Origin: CAVSUZ01 sp963795415
GTDB lineage: Bacteria > Pseudomonadota > Alphaproteobacteria > Acetobacterales > Acetobacteraceae
Assembly (NCBI GenBank): GCA_963795415.1
Contig: CAWCHQ010000003.1
Location: 1,178,001-1,242,000, forward strand
Reading direction: 5' to 3'
Length of the DNA stretch: 64,000 nt
Made by a program: the position numbers and the translations under genes. The notes beneath the pieces were generated by a model. The model was not told where the DNA came from and ran no database searches. It was given only the letters and a program-made list of their open reading frames with translations. Shown here one piece after another: positions 43,276 to 51,675 of the stretch (positions within the stretch are counted from its first letter, which is position 1; the number at the start of each line of letters is the position of its first letter).

Positions 43276-45453
43276 ATGGACGCAACAACTGAGAGTGCGG
43301 GAAAGTGCCCGGTCGCGCACGCGACTGTTCCCAGAACCATCCGGGACTGGTGGCCGAACCAGTTGAACCTTCAGGTTCTCCACCAGCACTCGGCGCTGTC
43401 CAATCCGATGGGCGAGACGTTTGACTACGCCGAGGAATTCAAGAGCCTCGACCTCGATGCCGTGATCAAGGACCTCCATGACCTGATGACGAACTCGCAG
43501 GACTGGTGGCCGGCCGATTTCGGACACTACGGCGGTCTGCTCATCCGCATGGCGTGGCACAGTGCGGGCACATACCGCATCGCCGATGGCCGCGGCGGCG
43601 CCGGGGCCGGCCAGCAGCGCTTCGCGCCGCTCAACAGCTGGCCGGACAACGCGAGCCTCGACAAGGCACGCCGGTTGCTGTGGCCGATCAAGCAGAAATA
43701 CGGGCGGAAGCTCTCCTGGGCCGACCTCATCATCCTGGCAGGCAATGTCGCTCTCGAGTCGATGGGGTTCAAAACCTTCGGTTTCGGCGGCGGGCGCGAG
43801 GACGTTTGGGAGCCCGAAGATCTCTACTGGGGCCCCGAGGGGACATGGCTGGGGGACGAACGCTACAGCGGCGAACGTGAGCTTCAAAATCCGCTCGCCG
43901 CCGTGCAAATGGGCCTGATTTATGTCAATCCGGAAGGGCCGAACGGCAAGCCGGATCCGGTCGCGGCGGCCAAGGACATCCGCGAGACCTTCTACCGCAT
44001 GGCGATGAACGACGCGGAGACCGTGGCGTTGATCGCGGGCGGCCACACCTTCGGCAAAACCCATGGCGCGGGCGATCCGTCATTTGTCGGCCCGGCGCCG
44101 GAAGCCGCCAACGTCGAGGATCAAGGCCTCGGCTGGAAGAGCAAGTATGGCACGGGCGTCGGCGCCGACGCCATCACCGGGGGCCCGGAGGTCATCTGGT
44201 CCCAGACGCCGACGAAGTGGAGCAACTATTACTTCGAGAACCTGTTCAAGTACGAGTGGGAGCTGACGAAGAGCCCCGCCGGCGCCTGGCAGTTCAAGGC
44301 CAAGGACGCGCCTGCCACGGTGCCGGACCCGTTCGATCCGTCGAAGCGGCGTGTGCCGACCATGCTCGTCACTGATCTCTCGCTGCGGATGGACCCGGCC
44401 TATGAGACGGTCTCGCGGCGCTTCCTTGAGCATCCGGATCAGTTCGCCGACGAATTCGCCCGGGCGTGGTTCAAGCTGACGCACCGCGACATGGGACCGA
44501 TCGCACGTTACCGCGGTCCGCTCGTTCCGAAAGAGACGTTGATTTGGCAGGATCCGGTCCCCGCCGTGGATCATCCGCTGGTCGGGGAGCAGGACATTGC
44601 TGCGCTGAAGGCGAAAATCCTCGCGTCTGGCCTGTCGGTTTCTCAGCTGGTTTCGACGGCCTGGGCGTCGGCCTCGACGTTCCGCGGCTCGGACAAGCGT
44701 GGCGGAGCCAACGGTGCGCGCATTCGCCTCGCGCCACAGAAAAACTGGGAGGTCAATCAGCCGGCTTACCTCGCGAAGGTACTGCAAACGCTCGAGGCGA
44801 TCCAAAAGGAGTTCAACGGCTCGGCCAGTGGCGGCAAGAAGGTTTCGCTCGCCGACCTGATCGTACTCGGCGGCAACGCCGCGATCGAGAAGGCGGCGAA
44901 GGCCGCGGGGCAGGACGTGAAGGTTCCCTTCACGCCGGGTCGCATGGACGCGTCGCAGGAGCAAACCGACGTCGAGTCGTTCGGACCACTCGAACCGACC
45001 GCTGACGGATTCCGCAATTATCTCCGCGGCGAGCAGCTCATGATGCCTGAGGAGGCATTGGTGGACCGGGCGCAATTGCTGACTCTGACGGCGCCCGAGA
45101 TGACGGTTCTCGTCGGCGGCCTGCGTGTCCTCGGCGCTAACGCCGGTGGGTCCAACCACGGCGTCTTCACCAAACGGCCCGAGACGCTGACGAACGACTT
45201 CTTCATCAACCTACTTACCATGGGCACGGAATGGCAGCCGGCCGGCGCTGACGGTGTGTATGAAGGGCGCGACCGGAAGACGAACGAGATCAAGTGGACC
45301 GGCACACGTGTCGACCTGATCTTCGGTTCGCATTCGCAGCTGCGCGCGCTGGCGGAAGTCTATGCGTGCGCGGACTCGCAGGAGAAGTTTGTGAAGGACT
45401 TCGTGGCGGCGTGGACCAAGGTGATGAACCTCGATCGCTTCGATCTCGCCTGA
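43276..45453 (+). CDS. katG: Catalase-peroxidase
   Basis: Bifunctional heme enzyme removing hydrogen peroxide, 725 residues. The catalytic site is intact: Arg91, Trp94 and His95 in LIRMAWHSAGTYR; proximal His257 in GGHTFGKTHGAGD. The Met-Tyr-Trp crosslink residues are Trp94, Tyr216 (GLIYVNPEG) and Met242 (YRMAMNDAE), with the spacing seen in other KatG proteins. The second, heme-less half is complete (AWASASTFRGSDKRGGANGA). ATG 43276 has GGAGGG five bases upstream; the longer frame to 43117 is not needed. Cytoplasmic, monocistronic. Confidence 0.97.
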   Translation: MDATTESAGKCPVAHATVPRTIRDWWPNQLNLQVLHQHSALSNPMGETFDYAEEFKSLDLDAVIKDLHDLMTNSQDWWPADFGHYGGLLIRMAWHSAGTYRIADGRGGAGAGQQRFAPLNSWPDNASLDKARRLLWPIKQKYGRKLSWADLIILAGNVALESMGFKTFGFGGGREDVWEPEDLYWGPEGTWLGDERYSGERELQNPLAAVQMGLIYVNPEGPNGKPDPVAAAKDIRETFYRMAMNDAETVALIAGGHTFGKTHGAGDPSFVGPAPEAANVEDQGLGWKSKYGTGVGADAITGGPEVIWSQTPTKWSNYYFENLFKYEWELTKSPAGAWQFKAKDAPATVPDPFDPSKRRVPTMLVTDLSLRMDPAYETVSRRFLEHPDQFADEFARAWFKLTHRDMGPIARYRGPLVPKETLIWQDPVPAVDHPLVGEQDIAALKAKILASGLSVSQLVSTAWASASTFRGSDKRGGANGARIRLAPQKNWEVNQPAYLAKVLQTLEAIQKEFNGSASGGKKVSLADLIVLGGNAAIEKAAKAAGQDVKVPFTPGRMDASQEQTDVESFGPLEPTADGFRNYLRGEQLMMPEEALVDRAQLLTLTAPEMTVLVGGLRVLGANAGGSNHGVFTKRPETLTNDFFINLLTMGTEWQPAGADGVYEGRDRKTNEIKWTGTRVDLIFGSHSQLRALAEVYACADSQEKFVKDFVAAWTKVMNLDRFDLA

Positions 45454-45486
45454 TCACGCTGGTGATCGCGTAGGGTGGTGGGATCG

Positions 45487-45679
45487 AAGCAGACTTTCGT
45501 GGCTCGTGCCACGCAAGTGTGCTGAGAAGTTGATGATGCTTAGAAGCTTAGAAGCTGTGGAAGACGCATCATCTTATCGGCGAAGCGACGAAACGCTTCG
45601 CCGGATGATGCTTATAAGCTGTGGAAGACGCATCATCTTATCGGCGAAGCGCCGAAACGCTTCGCCGGATGATGCTTAG
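45487..45679 (+). repeat. Two-hairpin dispersed element, copy 3 (second hairpin duplicated)
   Basis: Hairpin 1, 45487-45524, pairs AAGCAGACTTTCGTGGC with GCCACGCAAG plus a slightly altered end. It is followed by a stray GATGATGCTTAG end, then two tandem copies of hairpin 2 at 45566-45611 and 45630-45675 (GCATCATC, TTAT, CGGCGAAGCG, loop, CGCTTCGCCG, GATGATGC). The tandem unit is 64 bp, differing only in the loop (ACGAAA against CCGAAA) and one neighbour. It lies directly after katG, 40 bases before a lipoprotein gene. Confidence 0.85.
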
Positions 45680-45715
45680 GGATTAGCCGGCAAACTCCAG
45701 ATCGCGGGAGGCCGT

Positions 45716-46024
45716 ATGCGTTACCTCTGGCCGTTGCTGCTGCTGCTTCTTTCCGGATGCTACTATCCCTATGGACCGGATTATGGTTACGCTGGTTACC
45801 CATATTCAGCTTATCCATACTCCGGATCCGCCCCGGGCTATTACGGCCCGAGCACATCGCCACCATCCTATGGCTACCAGTATCCGCCCGCGTATCCAGC
45901 ACCCGGACCGCAGCCTCCCTATGCCGGTAATGTGCAGCCCGGCTACGGCAATCCCGCCGCCAATGACCCCAACAATTGCGGCACCCCCGACGAACCCATA
46001 CCATGCTCCGGACGGTATCACTGA
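45716..46024 (+). CDS. Small Tyr/Pro-rich lipoprotein
   Basis: 102 residues. A signal peptide with lipobox (LLLLLLSGC) is followed by a mature chain dominated by Tyr, Pro and Gly (YYPYGPDYGYAGYPYSAYPY) and ending in NNCGTPDEPIPCSGRYH. GGGAGG lies six bases before ATG 45716. Proteins like this are common small surface or periplasmic lipoproteins in alphaproteobacteria; no function is known. Confidence 0.75.
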   Translation: MRYLWPLLLLLLSGCYYPYGPDYGYAGYPYSAYPYSGSAPGYYGPSTSPPSYGYQYPPAYPAPGPQPPYAGNVQPGYGNPAANDPNNCGTPDEPIPCSGRYH

Positions 46025-46042
46025 GCGGACCTCTCCGAACCC

Positions 46043-46492
46043 CTACCGCAGCTCCCGCCAGTTCTCTGCCACGAAGCCTTCGGCGTCCAACTGCTCAATT
46101 TGCCGCTCGATCACCGCCTGGGCACCGCGGCAACGCCAGGCGTAGATCGTGTCATGACCGGAAGCGAACGCCGGCACGAACTCGGCATCAGGATGCGACC
46201 GGCACCATTGCTCGGCGCCCGGATTGGTCCGCGCCGGGTCCCCCTTCCCGCAGTCAAGGTTCGCGCCCGTAAGGCACGCCAGCACCCTGCCATTTTCGCA
46301 GCGCACGAACCCCGATCGCACTGCATCGGCCGGTGTCATCCGCACGCCGAAAGCGGCGACCACCGATTGCGCAAGCGCCGGCGGAACCGGCCGCGCCTTT
46401 GCATCAGTGCCGGTACAGGCCGGTCCAGCATGAGCCAGCTGCAGGCTCAGCGCCAGGACAGTAAGGCCCGCTCCAACCGCCCGATGAGCCAT
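46043..46492 (-). CDS. Secreted Cys-rich protein of unknown function
   Basis: 149 residues with a signal peptide (VLALSLQLAHAGPA). The mature part has six or seven Cys (ACTGTDAK, FVRCENGRVLACLTGANLDC, EQWCRSHPDA, YAWRCRG), suggesting disulfides in the periplasm. Its start lies inside the last 46 bases of the upstream transporter permease, so it is probably translated with the importer operon. I do not recognise the family. Confidence 0.75.
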   Translation of the reverse strand: MAHRAVGAGLTVLALSLQLAHAGPACTGTDAKARPVPPALAQSVVAAFGVRMTPADAVRSGFVRCENGRVLACLTGANLDCGKGDPARTNPGAEQWCRSHPDAEFVPAFASGHDTIYAWRCRGAQAVIERQIEQLDAEGFVAENWRELR

Positions 46493-47244
46493 GACAGCAC
46501 CAGCCCCAGAACCGACAGCACAACGATACCGGCAACCAGCCCCTCGGTGTCGTAAAGATTGCCCTCCGCCAGCACGAACGCGCCGATGCCCCGCTGCGCG
46601 CCGATCATCTCCGCGGCGACCAGCAATACGATCACAATCGAGATGCTGATGCGAAACCCGCTGAGGATCGCCGGCAGCGCACCCGGCAGAACGATCGAGC
46701 GGATAATCGCCAATCGCGACAGCCCAAAGCTCTGACCCATCCGGATCAGGCTGCGCGGCACGTTATCCACGCCACCCGCCGTGCTGATCACCGTCGGGAA
46801 AAACACCCCGATCGCCAAGGTCGCGATCTTCGATCCCTCCCCTATCCCGAACCAGATGATGAACAGCGGCACGAGCGCGATCTTCGGGATCGGGAACAGC
46901 GCCGACACCACTGCCATCCCCGGCGAGCGGGCCAGTGTGAACAGTCCGACCGCGAGGCCGGCCACAATCCCTGCCACCGTCCCCAAAACCCAGCCCACCG
47001 CCAGTCGGGCAAGCGAAGCGCCGAGATGCTGCCAAAGCTCGCCGCTCAGCGTCAGCGACCAGAGTGATCGTGCAACCCCCAGCGGCGCCGGAAGAAACAG
47101 CGGCGGGATCCAATCAGCCCAACTGCCGGCCTGCCAAAGCGCAAGTAGCGCCAGAAGCGTTGCGGCTCCGGCCACAGGCACCGCGCGAGGTTCGAACCCG
47201 CCGCCGCGGAAGGGAACCGGAGTCTCGCCGTCAGGCGCTCGCAT
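46447..47244 (-). CDS. ABC importer permease, SsuC/TauC-like
   Basis: A 265-residue inner-membrane subunit with six helices. The BPD_transp_1 loop is in SLIRMGQSFGLSRLAIIRSI followed by LPGALPAILSGFR. FPIPKIALVPLFIIWFGIG is the characteristic SsuC/TauC/ThiX segment. ATG 47244 overlaps the ATPase end by 14 bases. Works with the ATPase and the NMT1-type binding protein; possible ligands are sulfonates, taurine, nitrate or aromatic and pyrimidine compounds. Confidence 0.9.
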   Translation of the reverse strand: MRAPDGETPVPFRGGGFEPRAVPVAGAATLLALLALWQAGSWADWIPPLFLPAPLGVARSLWSLTLSGELWQHLGASLARLAVGWVLGTVAGIVAGLAVGLFTLARSPGMAVVSALFPIPKIALVPLFIIWFGIGEGSKIATLAIGVFFPTVISTAGGVDNVPRSLIRMGQSFGLSRLAIIRSIVLPGALPAILSGFRISISIVIVLLVAAEMIGAQRGIGAFVLAEGNLYDTEGLVAGIVVLSVLGLVLSWLIGRLERALLSWR

Positions 47245-48001
47245 CGGCCATCTCGCGCTCCGCCGCCGCGGCATCGTCACGGATCAGCTCCCATAGCCGC
47301 CGCTCCATGCCGAGCAGTTCCGGATCGCCGGCATCGCGGTCGCGTAAACCACGATCAATGTGAACAATCTCTCGGATGCGCCCCGGCCGCCGCGACAGCA
47401 CGACGATCTGATGCCCGAGCCGGACCGCTTCGTTCAGGTTATGCGTGACATACACCGTCGTGGTGCCCGCCCGGTCGATCAGTCCGGCGAATTCCTCCAG
47501 CAGCATGGTTCGCGTCTGGGCGTCCAGTGCCGACAGGGGTTCGTCCATCAGCAGGCACGCCGGGCGCACCGCCAGGGCGCGCGCAATGCCGACCCGCTGA
47601 CGCATGCCGCCCGAGAGCTGCCGCGGCCACGCGCAGGCAAAATCGGCAAGACCGGTCAGCGCCAGCACCTCTTCCACCCGAGCCGCGCGCTCGGCGCGCG
47701 GCAGGGCATGCTCCAGCGGCAGGGCGATATTGCCCGCCACCGTCCGCCAGGGAAGCAACGCGAAATCCTGAAACACGAAAGTCAACTTGTTGAGGCAGTC
47801 GGGCCGAACCGGTCCCGCCGACAGCACGCTGCCGCGAAGCGGCCTGAGCAGCCCGCCCATGATCCCCAGCAGAGTGGATTTGCCGCAGCCTGAAGGGCCG
47901 ACCAGCACCATCACCTGCCCGGCCTCGGCGGTCAGGCTTATGCCGTCCAGGACGGGAAGGCGGCCATAAGCGTGGCCAATCCCGTCGAGCCTCAGCTTCA
48001 T
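47231..48001 (-). CDS. ABC importer ATPase, SsuB/TauB-like
   Basis: A 256-residue ATPase: Walker A VGPSGCGKSTLLGIMGG, Q-loop TFVFQDFALLPW, signature QLSGGMRQRVGIARAL, Walker B CLLMDEPLSALD, H-loop VYVTHNLNEAVRLG. Typical of the nitrate/sulfonate/taurine group. ATG 48001 overlaps the binding-protein stop (ATGA). Confidence 0.93.
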   Translation of the reverse strand: MKLRLDGIGHAYGRLPVLDGISLTAEAGQVMVLVGPSGCGKSTLLGIMGGLLRPLRGSVLSAGPVRPDCLNKLTFVFQDFALLPWRTVAGNIALPLEHALPRAERAARVEEVLALTGLADFACAWPRQLSGGMRQRVGIARALAVRPACLLMDEPLSALDAQTRTMLLEEFAGLIDRAGTTTVYVTHNLNEAVRLGHQIVVLSRRPGRIREIVHIDRGLRDRDAGDPELLGMERRLWELIRDDAAAAEREMADASA

Positions 48002-49011
48002 AATTTTGCTTGGAACTTTGTGTCGATTATGCTGTTCGGGTCCGCATTCCCCTTTACCAGACCACGCGCCTTGAACCAGGCAAGCTGGTCCAGTACGTCC
48101 TCGGTATCCAGCGTGCCATCGAGCGGGTAGTAGCCTACCCCGGCGAGGATCTTCTCCCGCGCCTTCGGATCTCCGGTGAACACATATTTCGTAATCAGCG
48201 GAATCGCTGCGTCCGTCGCTGCATCGGTGATCGGATGCCCATCCACGCCGATGCGCAGGAACGCCGCACGGTAATCATTCACCCCTTTCGCATAGGCGCG
48301 CATGAAGCCCTTGAGCGCCTCGGGATGCGCCGCGATCGTCCGTGGCGTGGTGAATATCGCCGTAATCTGATACGGCACGACCTCTCCCGCCCAGCCGATG
48401 ATGTGCGCCTGGCCGGATGCCGCCAGCGGCTTTGCCATCGACGCAATCGCAATCGTCGCATCCACCTGCCCGCTCTGCACTGCCGCGACCATGTTCGGCA
48501 CCTGCTGCACCGGCCGAAGGACCACCGATGTCTCGTCGAATCCCAGCTTCTCCGCCATCCGCCCGATCATGTAGTGAAATGACGAGCCGTACTGTGTGAT
48601 CGCGATGCTATGTCCTCCCAGCTTCGCGGGCGTCGTCAGCCCTGAATTGTACGCCTTGTTTGAAACGAGAATGGCGGATCCTTGCCAGCCCTTCTCCTCG
48701 TGCAGCCCCCCGCCGATGACCTTCAGCGCCCCCTTCTCCGCAAGATTGAAAAAGCCTCCGGTCAGCGCCGTAATCCCCACGTCGATATCGCCCGCGACAG
48801 CGGCGGCGGCGATTGGCTGGGCAGCTTCGAAGAACACGAAGGAAAGATCGACCCCGTTCTCCGCAAAATAGCCGCGCTCCTTCGCAATGTAGAACGGCGC
48901 GGGCGAAAGCGTGTGCAGCAATCCAAGCCGGATCGGCTGCAGCCCCGCGGCTCGGGCAGGAGTGGCAATCGCGGCCGCGCCGGCGACCAGAAGCGTGCGT
49001 CTGGGTAGCAT
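47998..49011 (-). CDS. ABC importer substrate-binding protein, NMT1/TauA-like
   Basis: 337 residues. Twin-arginine signal MLPRRTLLVAGAAAIATP with cleavage near ARAA. Mature segments are IRLGLLHTLSPAPFYIAKER, GYFAENGVDLSF, AAAAVAGDIDVGITALTGGF, LVSNKAYNSGLTTPAKLGGH and VAAVQSGQVDATIAI, the NMT1/SsuA fold. ATG 49011 gives a complete signal peptide; a longer frame upstream is a shadow. First gene of the importer operon. Confidence 0.9.
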   Translation of the reverse strand: MLPRRTLLVAGAAAIATPARAAGLQPIRLGLLHTLSPAPFYIAKERGYFAENGVDLSFVFFEAAQPIAAAAVAGDIDVGITALTGGFFNLAEKGALKVIGGGLHEEKGWQGSAILVSNKAYNSGLTTPAKLGGHSIAITQYGSSFHYMIGRMAEKLGFDETSVVLRPVQQVPNMVAAVQSGQVDATIAIASMAKPLAASGQAHIIGWAGEVVPYQITAIFTTPRTIAAHPEALKGFMRAYAKGVNDYRAAFLRIGVDGHPITDAATDAAIPLITKYVFTGDPKAREKILAGVGYYPLDGTLDTEDVLDQLAWFKARGLVKGNADPNSIIDTKFQAKL

Positions 49012-49122
49012 CGGAACCTTTCGTTGCGCACGAGCAGGACACTCGCTCAGGCGGCGGCCGGTATATCCCGCGCCGACGACCGGAGCGCAAATGCCCGATA
49101 TGAAGCGCGGGACCGGCGGAAA

Positions 49123-49163
49123 ATTGCCATTGCGAGGCCCCAACGCGGTCAAAGCAATCTCGG
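49123..49163. repeat. CATTGCGAGG-type repeat
   Basis: ATTGCCATTGCGAGGCCCC, then AAAGCAATCTCGG, lies in the divergent promoter region between the importer and the amidohydrolase; a GGCGATCC block follows at about 49225. Same family as 30997 and 35712. Nothing else is evident in 49012-49307. Confidence 0.6.
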
Positions 49164-49307
49164 CCCCGGACTGCTTCGGCCACCGCACCCAGCCCGACGC
49201 CGCTCCACACCGGCCCTGGGCCGGCTGGCAGGCGATCCGAATCCCCATGATTTGCAAGCCCGCCTCACCGGCGACAATCTCCACCAGCTCTGAACCGAGG
49301 CGCAAAC

Positions 49308-50123
49308 ATGCGGATCGTCGACGCCCAGGTGCATATCTGGTCCAGTGGCACGCCGAGCGGGGAGCACCGAAAGACGTCCCGCTTCACCGCCGGGGAACTC
49401 CTGAACGAAATGGACGAGGCGGGTGTCGACGCCGCCGTGATCCACCCGCCGAGCTGGGACCCGGACGCCAACGCCGTTGCCCGCGAGGCGGTGCAGAATC
49501 ACCCGGGCAAATTCGCCATCCTCGGCCAGTTCCCCTGGGATAACCCCGGACAGCGCTCCCGGCTTGAAAGCTGGAAGACCCAGCCCGGAATGCTGGGCCT
49601 CCGCACCGCCCTGGTTTTGCCCCACCAGCAGACCTGGTTTGAGGATGGCACCATGGACTGGCTTTGGCCCGAGCTGGACCGGCTGGACATTCCCTTCGCC
49701 ACGATGGCGTGGCGATTCCTTCCGAAATTTGCCCAGCTCGCCGAACGCCATCCCCGGCTGCGCTTGATCATCGACCATTGCGGCGTGGTCCGGACCGCCA
49801 AGGATGAGGCGGCGTTCGCAACGCTCCCCGAAATCGAACGAATCGCGCGCCGCCATCCGAACGTCGCTATGAAGGCCACCGGCGCACCGAGTTACTCCAC
49901 CGCCCCTTATCCCTTCCGCAACGTCCACGACCAACTGCATCGGCTTTACGATGCATTCGGGCCGGATCGGTTTTTCTGGGGCACCGACATCACGCGCATG
50001 CCATGCAGTTACCGGCAATGTGTAACCATGTTCACTGAGGAACTGCCCTGGCTGAAAGGTCCGGAGCAGCAGAAGGTGATGGGCGACGGCATCCGGGCCT
50101 GGCTGAACTGGCAAGACCAATGA
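49308..50123 (+). CDS. Amidohydrolase family 2 (aminocarboxymuconate decarboxylase-like)
   Basis: A 271-residue metal-dependent TIM-barrel hydrolase. Metal-site features are IVDAQVHIWSSG at the N-terminus, LRLIIDHCGVVRTA in the middle, and the C-terminal Asp in FFWGTDITRMPCSY. This family includes lactone hydrolases and decarboxylases of dicarboxylic and aromatic acids. It is divergent from the NMT1-type importer, suggesting it processes the imported compound. Confidence 0.87.
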   Translation: MRIVDAQVHIWSSGTPSGEHRKTSRFTAGELLNEMDEAGVDAAVIHPPSWDPDANAVAREAVQNHPGKFAILGQFPWDNPGQRSRLESWKTQPGMLGLRTALVLPHQQTWFEDGTMDWLWPELDRLDIPFATMAWRFLPKFAQLAERHPRLRLIIDHCGVVRTAKDEAAFATLPEIERIARRHPNVAMKATGAPSYSTAPYPFRNVHDQLHRLYDAFGPDRFFWGTDITRMPCSYRQCVTMFTEELPWLKGPEQQKVMGDGIRAWLNWQDQ

Positions 50124-50124
50124 A

Positions 50125-50493
50125 TTATCCTGCAGCCAAGTAAGCCCCCAGCAACACCACCCCGCTGATCGCCAGTAATGCGTGCACGCCCACAAGCCCG
50201 AACGACAACGGTCGCCGGGTTACCCGTGACCGAAAAATCCACGCCCCCGCCAGCAGCGCCAACCCCAGCAGCACCGCCGCAAATTCACGAAACCCGCCTG
50301 CTCCCCCGGCCGATGCCGCCGCCCGCGCTGGCGCCACAATGAGCATGATTGTCCCCGCCGCCCCGATCGCGCCATGCACTAAACCGACGAACCACGGGAT
50401 CGGCGGACGCGCCGCCCCCTGAAGCTGCACCACCGCCAGCAATGCCCCTATCGTCGCAGCCGCAATCAGCAGATACGCCGCGCTTGCAAGCAT
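50125..50493 (-). CDS. Small four-helix membrane protein
   Basis: 122 residues with four predicted membrane helices (AAYLLIAAATIGALLAVVQL, FVGLVHGAIGAAGTIMLIVA, FAAVLLGLALLAGAWIF, GLVGVHALLAISGVVLLGAY). No family recognised. Starts four bases after the MFS gene, so it belongs to the thiL-MFS transcript. Ends one base from the amidohydrolase stop on the other strand. Confidence 0.7.
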   Translation of the reverse strand: MLASAAYLLIAAATIGALLAVVQLQGAARPPIPWFVGLVHGAIGAAGTIMLIVAPARAAASAGGAGGFREFAAVLLGLALLAGAWIFRSRVTRRPLSFGLVGVHALLAISGVVLLGAYLAAG

Positions 50494-50496
50494 CCG

Positions 50497-51675
50497 CTAT
50501 TCCGCCATGACAGGCTCGCGCCCGTACCTGGCAATCATGTGCCACGCCACCAGCACCACCGCGACGATCAGGGCCGGCACAACCGTCAGGTTCAGGGCCG
50601 CCCAGCCCGCCTTCAATTCGATCGCGCCGGACGCAAACGCGGTCGCCGCCACAGTCCCGAATACGATGAAGTCATTGGTGGTCTGCACACGCACGCGCTC
50701 GGCCGGATCGTGCGCCGTCGCCAGCAGCGCCGTGGCACCCACGAACATGCCGTTCCACCCGGCCCCGAGCAGCATCAGCCCCACAATGAACGTGCCGAAG
50801 AACGGGTTGAGCCCGACATCGACGATCACGCACAGCCCGGTCAGCAACGCTCCACCCAGGATGATCGGATGCGGTCCGAACCGCTGGATCAACTGTCCCG
50901 TGATGAACCCGGGCAGGAACATGGCAATCGAGTGGGCCCGGATCACGTCGGCGGACGGGTCCACGCCGAACCCGCAAATCGCCATCTCCAGCGGGGTGGA
51001 TGCCATGATCAGGTTCATCGATCCGTACCCGACCAGACCGGCGATCACCGCGGTCACAAATGTCGGCCGTGCGATGATCTCGCGCAATCCTACGCCCGCC
51101 GCGTTCCGCCGTGGCGCCGGGGGCAGGCGAGTGAACACCAGCAGGCACGCGCAAATGATAGGCAGCAGCAGCAGCGTCAGATACGTGCCCAGGAACTGGT
51201 ACCCCGGCACCGCCATGTTGGTCCGTTTGACGATCTCCGGCCCGATGACCGCCGCAACCACCCCGCCCGTCATCACCAGGGCGATCGCCCGAGGACGGAA
51301 CTCGGGACTGGCAACCTCGGCTGCCGCGAAGCGCAGATGCTGTGAGATGCCGAATCCCATCCCCGCCGGGATCGCCGCCAGACAGTATATAAGGAAATTG
51401 CTTCGCCACACTCCGAGCGCGAACGCGAAGCTCCCGGTCAGCGACATCCCAGCCCCGAGCCAAAACCCGGGCCGCCGGCCGAGCCGGCTGAACACCACTG
51501 CGGCCGGTATCGACCCGGCCATCACCCCCAGCATCTGGATCGCCATCGGCAGCGTAACCAGCACCTGATCAACCGCCAGCCGGCGTCCCACCAGCGAGGC
51601 CATCACTACCTGCCCGGAGACCACCGCGTTCATCAGCGCCTGGCAGCAAAACAGAAGCCACACGTTGCGATTCAT
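50497..51675 (-). CDS. Major facilitator superfamily transporter
   Basis: A 392-residue MFS protein with about twelve helices. The loop 2-3 signature region is VVFSRLGRRPGFWLGAG; FGVDPSADVIRAHSIAMFLPG lies before helix 8, and VFTRLPPAPRRNAAGVG is in the central cytoplasmic loop. ATG 51675 overlaps the thiL stop (ATGA). The substrate is unknown; drug or sugar efflux is possible. Confidence 0.88.
   Translation of the reverse strand: MNRNVWLLFCCQALMNAVVSGQVVMASLVGRRLAVDQVLVTLPMAIQMLGVMAGSIPAAVVFSRLGRRPGFWLGAGMSLTGSFAFALGVWRSNFLIYCLAAIPAGMGFGISQHLRFAAAEVASPEFRPRAIALVMTGGVVAAVIGPEIVKRTNMAVPGYQFLGTYLTLLLLPIICACLLVFTRLPPAPRRNAAGVGLREIIARPTFVTAVIAGLVGYGSMNLIMASTPLEMAICGFGVDPSADVIRAHSIAMFLPGFITGQLIQRFGPHPIILGGALLTGLCVIVDVGLNPFFGTFIVGLMLLGAGWNGMFVGATALLATAHDPAERVRVQTTNDFIVFGTVAATAFASGAIELKAGWAALNLTVVPALIVAVVLVAWHMIARYGREPVMAE

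Noticed and set aside
45566..45675. Two tandem hairpins after katG considered as a CRISPR or rho-independent terminator
   Set aside because: Only two units, no unique spacers, no T-run; the same element occurs elsewhere away from gene ends.
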